A stretch of DNA of 5,216 bases from NCBI GenBank assembly GCA_023248365.1, contig JAHFER010000021.1, positions 7,594 through 12,809 on the forward strand, read 5' to 3'. A program made the position numbers and the translations under genes. Positions 1-4,196 of this stretch are shown in pieces. The notes below the pieces were generated by a model. That model saw only the letters and a program-made list of their open reading frames with translations, was not told where the DNA came from and did not search any database. Position 1 is the stretch's first letter; every line of letters starts with the position of its first letter. The stretch is from Nitrospirota bacterium (GTDB taxonomy: Bacteria; Nitrospirota; 9FT-COMBO-42-15; HDB-SIOI813).

Positions 1-309
1 TCCTCCGGGAATCACCCCTGAGCCCTTTTGAGTATCAATGGCTGTATCGGCAAACCAGGGGGTAGATGTGTCTCCCCAAGTACACTCTCCCTGATCTATC
101 CAACCATTTCCATTTGCATCCACGCATACAATAGTAGCAGGATCAAAACCTTTTGTAGTCCTCTCATTATGCGTCCCTTTTTGACTATTGGTTTCGTTAT
201 ATCCATCTACTGGACCACCTGCTGCAAAAACATTCGCACTATTAAGAAATATACCAAGTGTTAAGGAATATAAAATAATTCTTTTTATCATAAGCCGATT
301 ATTAATCAT
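1..309 (-). CDS. Secreted protein with EF-hand-like calcium loop, partial (C-terminus off the left edge)
   Basis: An open frame runs from an ATG near 300 to base 1 without a stop, so the 3' end is missing. Three in-frame ATGs compete (333, 309, 291). I chose 309 because AAGGAA lies upstream, though its 13-nt spacing is long; 333 has AGAGG almost touching the ATG, and 291 has no visible Shine-Dalgarno. After the short basic stretch MIKR comes a hydrophobic segment ending NSANVFA, a classic signal peptide with an A-x-A-like cleavage site, so the protein is probably exported. Counting from the 291 ATG, residues 58-69 read DANGNGWIDQGE, matching the 12-residue D-x-N-x-N-G-x-x-D-x-x-E EF-hand or dockerin-type calcium loop, flanked by Cys56 and Cys70 which could form a disulfide. 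The rest is Gly/Thr/Asp-rich. I do not recognise the family. It follows moaDE closely and may be read from the same transcript, but nothing links it to Moco. Confidence 0.75.
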   Translation of the reverse strand, partial: MINNRLMIKRIILYSLTLGIFLNSANVFAAGGPVDGYNETNSQKGTHNERTTKGFDPATIVCVDANGNGWIDQGECTWGDTSTPWFADTAIDTQKGSGVIPGG

Positions 310-332
310 ATTGTGTGATATTTCCTTTTTCA

Positions 333-381
333 TACCTCTTACTTCTACCTTCTGTCTTCTTCCTGCTTACTGTTCACTGTT
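333..381 (-). repeat. Heptamer repeat array filling the moaDE-downstream spacer
   Basis: Read on the minus strand, the DNA just after the moaDE stop divides into seven consecutive 7-base units with no slippage: AACAGTG, AACAGTA and AGCAGGA first, then variants of AGAAGTA, ending in AGAGGTA. The last A is the first base of the ATG at 333. The units are diverged but share a purine-rich A-G-x-A-G-T pattern. The array has no hairpin and no T-tract, so it is not a terminator. The same unit style recurs at 1084-1121, 1981-2050 and 2232-2287. Confidence 0.75.
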
Positions 382-1059
382 TTACGGATGTTCTTCCACC
401 CATATCTCACCCTCTGGTGTGGTCTCTTTTTTCCAAATCGGTGTTATGCGTTTAAGCTCATCTATACACCATTTACACGCCTTAAATGCATCTGCCCTGT
501 GTGATGCCCCTACAACAATCAATACAATATTTTCTCCTACTGCTATTTCACTAATCCTGTGCACGATATTTACTTCTTTAATATCATAATCCTTCAGTGC
601 CTGTTCCCTTATCTCATTAAGTTTCTTCTCTGCCATTCCGGGATAGTGTTCAAAATCAAGTTTATCTATAGTCCTTCCACGTGAAGTACCTCTTCCTATA
701 CCAAGAAATACTACAATCCCGCCAATGTCTCCTGTAGTTGACTTAACCCTGTTAATCTCTTCATCAATAGAAAAATCTTCTTTCTGTATTCTCACCATAG
801 GCGACCCCTCAGCTCCTCCTGCAAATGGAGGCAGAATAGCAACCTCATCGCCGTCCTTTATTACTGTATCATCACTTCCTATCTCATGATTAACTGAAAT
901 AAGTACCTTTTTATTACGTATCATTTCACCTATCTTAGGAAAGTCTTTATCTATCATCTGATTAAGATCTTTCAGAGTGCGCCCGCTCCCAATATCAAAC
1001 TGGGCATCCTCCTTACCAGCTAAATTTTTAAGAATTGCAAAAAATTTTACCTTTATCAT
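382..1059 (-). CDS. moaDE: Fused MoaD-MoaE, molybdopterin synthase (small and large subunits)
   Basis: This 225-residue protein joins the sulfur-carrier and catalytic subunits of molybdopterin synthase, which turns cyclic pyranopterin monophosphate into molybdopterin in the cytoplasm. Residues 1-82 are a ubiquitin-fold MoaD ending in LPPFAGG, and residues 88-225 are MoaE. MoaE hallmarks are visible: FLGIGR near 119-123, EHYPGM (137-142), SHR (186-188), and LKRITPIWKKE, where Lys203 and Lys210 match E. coli Lys119 and Lys126. A five-residue linker (AEGSP) joins the halves, so the MoaD Gly81-Gly82, which must be a free C-terminus to be thiocarboxylated, is internal. Mycobacterial MoaX is a similar fusion, reported to be cleaved after the Gly-Gly. 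The ATG at 1059 was chosen over an in-frame TTG at 1071 because GGAGG (1065-1069) sits 5 nt before the ATG and overlaps the TTG. An internal Shine-Dalgarno lies before the MoaE Met88. Confidence 0.93.
   Translation of the reverse strand: MIKVKFFAILKNLAGKEDAQFDIGSGRTLKDLNQMIDKDFPKIGEMIRNKKVLISVNHEIGSDDTVIKDGDEVAILPPFAGGAEGSPMVRIQKEDFSIDEEINRVKSTTGDIGGIVVFLGIGRGTSRGRTIDKLDFEHYPGMAEKKLNEIREQALKDYDIKEVNIVHRISEIAVGENIVLIVVGASHRADAFKACKWCIDELKRITPIWKKETTPEGEIWVEEHP
796..810 (-). promoter_or_regulatory. Internal Shine-Dalgarno and ATG at the MoaD/MoaE boundary
   Basis: On the minus strand GAGGGG (805-810) is followed after exactly 6 nt by ATG (796-798), which encodes Met88, the expected first residue of a stand-alone MoaE. 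The stretch GAGGGGTC then TATG closely resembles the real moaDE start region (GAGGGGTCTATG near 1057-1067). The site could let ribosomes make free MoaE as well as the fusion, or it may be a leftover from when the genes were separate. Part of the match comes simply from Gly/Glu codons in the linker. Confidence 0.45.
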
Positions 1060-1069
1060 AGACCCCTCC
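1060..1069 (-). promoter_or_regulatory. moaDE ribosome binding site that sets the ATG start
   Basis: The minus strand reads GGAGG (1065-1069), then 5 nt, then ATG at 1059. The alternative TTG at 1071 would be covered by this Shine-Dalgarno and would add only MEGS, so the ATG is the better start. Confidence 0.75.
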
Positions 1070-1083
1070 AAATTTATCTTTTT

Positions 1084-1121
1084 CTTACGCCCTTACGCCT
1101 TGCAACTTATGCCTTGCGCCT
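1084..1121 (-). repeat. Heptamer repeat array between the permease gene and moaDE
   Basis: On the minus strand this spacer reads as about five 7-base units around AGGCGTA: AGGCGCA, AGGCATA, AGTTGCA, AGGCGTA, then an 8-base variant AGGGCGTA. It begins 7 nt after the permease stop and ends 15 nt before the moaDE Shine-Dalgarno. It has the period of the other arrays but a different sequence (GGC instead of GAA). No stable hairpin is visible. Confidence 0.65.
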
Positions 1122-1128
1122 ATAATAT

Positions 1129-1896
1129 TTATTCCCCTTGATTTATAAACATCTCAGTCGCCCATGAAACAGAAGCTAACGCAAAAATGATTAAAAATAC
1201 AATTTGAAAAAGTACAGCCTCTGAAGTAATTACTCCGGAGTAGAATGATCTTGTTGCCTCAACAGCGTAATCAATTGGATTTATCATTGTTATTACACGA
1301 ATCCATTCCGGCATAAAACTCTTTGGGACCATTGCAGATGAAAAGAACATCAATGGCAGAGTCATCATATTACCAATCACCACTAGAGGTTCTTCTCTCT
1401 TCAACCATATGGCAAGCCCGTTTGAAATCCCTGAAAATCCCACTGAAAGGAGGAATACAATTACCAGACTCAATAATGCTCCGCTGAATCCGGATACCTT
1501 TACACCGAAGATCAGTGCAATAATAAGTATTATCAAACATTGAAAGATAACAGTAACAGCCGCATGGATAACCCGGCTCATTACAATGGCTATCCTTGAG
1601 ACAGGTGTAACAAGCATCTTTTCTACAGTACCAAAATTTATTTCTCTCAACAGGCTTACGCCGGACCATGATGTCCCAAAGAGAACTGTCATAATAATAG
1701 CGCCAGGCATAAAGAAATCCATATAACGCCCTGATGGAAAACCAGGCAGGGATGCCATATTTTTAAATAATTGCCCAAAAATAAGTAACCATATAAGAGG
1801 TTGAACTATTGTAAACAGCGCCCACATAGGCATCCTTAAAGTAATCCTTAGATACTTATTAAATAAATGCCAGGTATCACTTAATAGATTAATCAA
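1129..1896 (-). CDS. ABC-2 type (DrrB-like) exporter permease
   Basis: This 255-residue inner-membrane protein is the channel-forming partner of the adjacent ATPase. About six hydrophobic helices are visible, near residues 24-45, 62-83, 108-131, 138-165, 171-190 and 228-247, the usual ABC-2 layout. Family marks are the QPLIWLLIFGQLF start, the cytoplasmic FGTVEKMLVTPVSR segment between helices 2 and 3, and MFFSSAMVPKSFMPEWIRVI followed by NPIDYAVEATR before the last helix, as in DrrB and NodJ proteins. The start is TTG at 1896, overlapping the ATPase stop (TTGA), with a GGGGGA-type Shine-Dalgarno about 8 nt upstream inside the ATPase gene, so the two are probably translationally coupled. ATG codons at residues 22 and 24 would remove the conserved N-terminal segment. 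Substrate is unknown: relatives export drugs, polysaccharides or lipids. Confidence 0.92.
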   Translation of the reverse strand: MINLLSDTWHLFNKYLRITLRMPMWALFTIVQPLIWLLIFGQLFKNMASLPGFPSGRYMDFFMPGAIIMTVLFGTSWSGVSLLREINFGTVEKMLVTPVSRIAIVMSRVIHAAVTVIFQCLIILIIALIFGVKVSGFSGALLSLVIVFLLSVGFSGISNGLAIWLKREEPLVVIGNMMTLPLMFFSSAMVPKSFMPEWIRVITMINPIDYAVEATRSFYSGVITSEAVLFQIVFLIIFALASVSWATEMFINQGE

Positions 1897-3452
1897 ACCT
1901 TACTTCCCCCCTTATCCCACTTCTTCCATGGCTCTTCTGCTTTAATGCCATCAACCTGAGACACTACCGCAGGGGTTTCTAAATCTTCTGTCTTCTGACT
2001 TCTGACTTCTGATTTCTCATCTGCTTCCTGCTTACTACTTACTGCTAACTGGTCTGCTTCCGGCACAGTACTGACTGTTGCTCCTGCATTCGCCCACTTC
2101 TGCCAATCCTCGCCACCACCCTGCCAATCCTGATTACCACTATTCTGCCACTTCTTCCATGGCTCTTCCTTATTTCCATTATTACCTTCATTATCAGGGG
2201 ATATAACCGATGATTCCACAATATCTGCCGCATCTTCTGTTTTCTCACTCCTTACTGCTTGATTCTGACTTTCATCTTCTGACTGCTCAGGGTTCCACCA
2301 GGACTTTTTATCTTCCTCACTCCACGCCCCCTGCTCTCCGCTCGATGCGCCTTGCTCATTAGAAGCTGCCCACTTCTGCCAATCTCCCCCTTCAGATTTG
2401 CCTTCCTCCTGCCCTTCCTGTCCGCCTTCCTTGCTCTCTTCTCCACCTTTCCAGTTTTTACCCCATCCCTTCTTGGCCCACTGTGCCCACCATGGGTTTG
2501 AATCCCCGCCGCCGTCACCCTCTTTGAAGCTCGCGCCACTGTATTTAAGATAAACATCATCGAGAGTAGGTCTTGAAATTGAGAGGGAAGTTACTTCTAT
2601 ATTATGCTGAGTGAGTAATTTTATTAATCCGGTAATCGCCTCACTTCCATTATTAACATAAACCCTTACATGCTCATCCTCACAAAGGATATCTTTAACA
2701 ATTGAATTACTCTTTAGTATGGCAATCGCCTTTTCCTTAACCTTACCCTTTAATGAAAAATTAACAGAATCTCCTTTAATACTATCCTTCAGAGCCTCAG
2801 GCGTATCCACAATCTTCATACTGCCTTTGTGAAGGATACCAATCCTGTTAGAAAGCTTGTCAGCCTCATCAAGATAATGGGTGGTAAGAAATATTGTAAC
2901 CTTGAGTTCTTTATTCAATATGCGAATATAATCCCATAAAGAGGAACGGCTGTGGGGGTCTAATCCTAATGTAGGTTCATCAAGAAAGATAATCCTGGGA
3001 TTGTGTATCAATGCTGTGGCAATATCTAACTTCCTTCTCATTCCTCCGGAATATGTTGAAACCAGAGCGTCTGCGTTATCTTTTAATTCAAACAATTCCA
3101 GAAGCTCCCCCACCCTGGAATTGATTGCCCTCTTATCCATCCGGTACATCCTGCCCTGAAGAACGAGATTCTCCCGCCCCGTAAGAAAATAATCTACACC
3201 TGCCTCCTGGGCAACATATCCTATAGAACCCCTTACCTTATTAGGCTCAGTAATAACATTATACCCATTAACCCATGCAACACCAGAGGAAGGGTGTGAC
3301 AGCGTAGTCAAGATTTTTATAGTAGTACTTTTCCCCGCGCCATTTGGGCCAAGAAACCCAAATATCTCGCCACCTTCAACATGGATACTGAGATTTTCTA
3401 ATGCCTTTGTGCCTGATGCATATTCCTTTGAAAGATTTTCAGTTTTTATCAT
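1893..3452 (-). CDS. DrrA-type ABC exporter ATPase with long Trp-rich C-terminal tail
   Basis: This 519-residue protein powers the exporter. Residues 1-220 form a complete nucleotide-binding domain: Walker A GPNGAGKS (35-42), Q-loop Gln82, signature YSGGM (134-138), Walker B RIIFLDEP (153-160) with Asp158 and catalytic Glu159, and switch His192. Residues about 230-305 are the usual DrrA accessory region ending PTLDDVYLKYSG, where family members normally stop at 300-330 residues. About 207 further residues follow, acidic, Gly/Gln-rich, with 17 Trp by my count in repeated WxKW motifs and no Cys, His or membrane segment. It is probably a disordered cytoplasmic tail. Two heptamer DNA arrays lie within it. 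The ATG at 3452 fits the family start (KTENLSKEY) but has no good Shine-Dalgarno, so translation may depend on moaC 32 nt upstream. Substrate unknown; ATPase identity is secure, tail function is not. Confidence 0.93.
   Translation of the reverse strand: MIKTENLSKEYASGTKALENLSIHVEGGEIFGFLGPNGAGKSTTIKILTTLSHPSSGVAWVNGYNVITEPNKVRGSIGYVAQEAGVDYFLTGRENLVLQGRMYRMDKRAINSRVGELLELFELKDNADALVSTYSGGMRRKLDIATALIHNPRIIFLDEPTLGLDPHSRSSLWDYIRILNKELKVTIFLTTHYLDEADKLSNRIGILHKGSMKIVDTPEALKDSIKGDSVNFSLKGKVKEKAIAILKSNSIVKDILCEDEHVRVYVNNGSEAITGLIKLLTQHNIEVTSLSISRPTLDDVYLKYSGASFKEGDGGGDSNPWWAQWAKKGWGKNWKGGEESKEGGQEGQEEGKSEGGDWQKWAASNEQGASSGEQGAWSEEDKKSWWNPEQSEDESQNQAVRSEKTEDAADIVESSVISPDNEGNNGNKEEPWKKWQNSGNQDWQGGGEDWQKWANAGATVSTVPEADQLAVSSKQEADEKSEVRSQKTEDLETPAVVSQVDGIKAEEPWKKWDKGGSKV
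1917..1937 (-). repeat. 21-bp direct repeat, copy 2 (EEPWKKW)
   Basis: These 21 bases are identical to 2148-2168. Both copies encode EEPWKKW in the ATPase tail, 231 bp (77 codons) apart and in the same frame. Identity at synonymous positions too suggests a recent duplication or gene conversion, not slow protein-level convergence. Confidence 0.8.
1981..2050 (-). repeat. Heptamer repeat array inside the ATPase gene (array C, 10 units)
   Basis: Seventy bases divide into ten 7-base units on the coding strand without an indel. The 5' units resemble AGTAAGC or AGTAAGT, and the 3' units are AAATCAG, AAGTCAG twice and AAGACAG. They encode residues 468-491, including SSKQEADEKSEVRSQKTED. The unit family matches the intergenic array at 333-381. 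Because 7 is not a multiple of 3, a uniform GAAGTCA array reads as the same RSQKSEV heptapeptide in every frame on this strand and never meets a stop. Confidence 0.85.
2092..2108 (-). repeat. 17-bp direct repeat, copy 2 (DWQKW)
   Basis: Identical to 2368-2384, 276 bp (92 codons) away and in the same frame. Both copies encode the DWQKWA segment of the Trp-rich tail. Confidence 0.75.
2148..2168 (-). repeat. 21-bp direct repeat, copy 1 (EEPWKKW)
   Basis: Exact partner of 1917-1937. It encodes EEPWKKW at residues 429-435 of the ATPase tail. Confidence 0.8.
2232..2287 (-). repeat. Heptamer repeat array inside the ATPase gene (array D, 8 units)
   Basis: Fifty-six bases form eight in-register 7-base units on the coding strand, including AGCAGTC, AGAAGAT (twice), AGCAGTA and AGGAGTG. 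They encode residues 389-407, ending AVRSEKTED, which resembles EVRSQKTED from the array at 1981-2050. Both in-gene arrays lie 5' of an EEPWKKW motif, so array and motif may have spread together. Confidence 0.8.
2368..2384 (-). repeat. 17-bp direct repeat, copy 1 (DWQKW)
   Basis: Exact partner of 2092-2108. It encodes DWQKWA at residues 357-362 of the ATPase tail. Confidence 0.75.
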
Positions 3453-3484
3453 TCTGTTTAGTTTCGGTTATTATCCTTTTATAG

Positions 3485-3979
3485 TTACGCTTTTCTTAAA
3501 TAGGTTCCTGATTTTCCACCTGTTTTTTTATCAAGGCAAATCTCGCTTAAGATCATCCCTTTGTCTATCGCCTTACACATATCATAAATTGTCAGGGCTG
3601 TTATTGCAACTGCTGTTAGTCCTTCCATCTCGACACCGGTCTGCCCTCCAACTTTCACAGTTGCATAAATACCAATGGCACACAAACCATTTTCATCAGG
3701 TTCCGGATATTCAGTAAAGGATATATCAACTCCTGTCAATAAAAGTGGATGACACATAGGAATTATATCCGGCGTCTTCTTTGCCCCCATTATGCCGGCA
3801 ACCTGTGCTACAGCAAGAACATCTCCTTTTGCAATTTTCCCATCCTGTATCCTTTTTAATGTCTCTGGCTGCATGTACACTTTTCCCGAGCAAATAGCGG
3901 TTCTCTGAGTCACAGACTTTTCAGTAACATCAACCATCTTTGCCCTGCCATCTACATTAAAATGCGTAAGCTCTGACAC
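3485..3979 (-). CDS. moaC: Cyclic pyranopterin monophosphate synthase MoaC
   Basis: MoaC rearranges 3',8-cyclo-7,8-dihydro-GTP, the product of MoaA, into cyclic pyranopterin monophosphate in the cytoplasm. At 164 residues it is full length for the family. It aligns end to end with E. coli MoaC from memory: SELTHFNVDGRAKMVDV at the N-terminus, KGDV (51-54), DIIPMCHPLLL (71-81) with His77, GQTGVEMEGLTA (112-123), ALTIYDMCKA (128-137) and KTGGKSG near the end. Catalytic residues are present: Lys51, Asp133 (E. coli Asp128) and Lys136 (E. coli Lys131). The start is GTG at 3979, fixed by AAGGAGG 6 nt upstream. It is the first gene after the promoter at 4046-4073, and the ABC ATPase gene follows after 32 nt. 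Confidence 0.97.
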   Translation of the reverse strand: MSELTHFNVDGRAKMVDVTEKSVTQRTAICSGKVYMQPETLKRIQDGKIAKGDVLAVAQVAGIMGAKKTPDIIPMCHPLLLTGVDISFTEYPEPDENGLCAIGIYATVKVGGQTGVEMEGLTAVAITALTIYDMCKAIDKGMILSEICLDKKTGGKSGTYLRKA

Positions 3980-3985
3980 ACGACA

Positions 3986-3992
3986 CCTCCTT
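3986..3992 (-). promoter_or_regulatory. moaC ribosome binding site supporting a GTG start
   Basis: The minus strand reads AAGGAGG, then 6 nt, then GTG at 3979. A second GTG-like triplet lies 3 nt upstream but out of frame. The strong match and spacing make the GTG start secure. Confidence 0.88.
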
Positions 3993-4045
3993 AAAAAAGT
4001 GTAAATTTATTTTTTTTAAAATCTATAATTTCAAAAACTGCATAG

Positions 4046-4073
4046 ATTATACCAGATTTTGAGAAAACGACAA
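4046..4073 (-). promoter_or_regulatory. Sigma70-type promoter with extended -10 upstream of moaC
   Basis: On the minus strand a perfect TATAAT (4046-4051) is preceded by TGG, giving an extended -10 (TGnTATAAT). A TTGTCG -35 (4068-4073, 4 of 6 matches) lies 16 bp upstream. Transcription would start near 4039, leaving a leader of about 60 nt before moaC. The promoter lies directly beyond the moaA terminator, so moaC and the genes after it likely form their own transcript. No operator is obvious. Confidence 0.72.
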
Positions 4074-4101
4074 ATTATTTAATACTTATTTGAAATTACA
4101 C

Positions 4102-4139
4102 ATAAAAATGGCAGATGATATATCAAATCATCTGCCATT
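4102..4139 (-). terminator. Intrinsic terminator of moaA
   Basis: A perfect 13-bp stem pairs 4107-4119 with 4127-4139 (arm AATGGCAGATGAT) around a 7-nt loop. On the minus strand it is followed by a short T-run (CCATTTTTATG). It lies about 58 bases past the moaA stop. The plus strand has no T-run after the stem, so it acts for moaA only. The T-run is short, so efficiency may be moderate. Confidence 0.78.
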
Positions 4140-4156
4140 ACTGAGTTACTTAAGAA

Positions 4157-4184
4157 GAAATTCAAGTTTGTGATTTCAGACTTC
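4157..4184 (-). repeat. Possible degenerate heptamer repeat downstream of moaA
   Basis: The minus strand gives four 7-base units, GAAGTCT, GAAATCA, CAAACTT and GAATTTC, sharing an x-A-A pattern and resembling the GAAGTCA units elsewhere in the window. Divergence is high and the run is short, so chance is possible. Confidence 0.35.
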
Positions 4185-4196
4185 AAAACCGTTTAT

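Larger units (their letters stand above)
1896..2516 (-). other. Trp/Gly/acidic low-complexity tail region of the ABC ATPase
   Basis: The region encodes residues 313-519. WxKW-like motifs occur at PWWAQW (320-325), DWQKW (357-361), PWKKW (431-435), DWQKW (449-453) and PWKKW (508-512), joined by Glu/Asp/Gln/Gly/Ser linkers such as KEGGQEGQEEGKSEGG. Two copies of a larger pattern are visible: VRS-E/Q-KTED followed by 21 or 15 residues and then EEPWKKW (400-435 and 483-512). Composition differs sharply from residues 1-310, which have only two Trp. I recognise no domain here. Confidence 0.8.

Noticed and set aside
28..589. Plus-strand open frames at the left end
   Set aside because: They lie opposite the signal-peptide gene and moaDE, have no Shine-Dalgarno or family match, and their protein sequences are low-quality shadows.
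811..820. Programmed -1 frameshift at GGAGGA producing a MoaD with a stop soon after the Gly-Gly
   Set aside because: A -1 shift would give a TGA one codon later, but there is no slippery heptamer or downstream structure, and the product would still not end in Gly-Gly.
1060..1071. TTG start at 1071 for moaDE, adding MEGS
   Set aside because: The TTG overlaps the Shine-Dalgarno that fits the ATG at 1059, and MoaD proteins normally begin at the IKVKFFA strand.
1981..2287. CRISPR array or clustered regulatory sites
   Set aside because: The units are 7 bases, directly adjacent and without spacers, and they lie inside an open reading frame.
2045..2560. Alternative-frame minus-strand reading frames across the ATPase tail
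   Set aside because: They result from the stop-poor repeats and are highly basic, low-complexity translations. The in-frame ATPase tail continues from a clear domain and explains the region.
3461..3490. Separate promoter for the ABC genes in the moaC-ATPase gap (GATAAT or TATAAA)
   Set aside because: No acceptable -35 lies at the right distance, and A/T-rich gaps give such matches by chance.
3980..4106. Moco riboswitch in the moaC leader
   Set aside because: The predicted leader is only about 60 nt, almost all A/T, and lacks the multi-stem structure of the Moco RNA motif. The leader of moaA, the more usual site, is outside the window.
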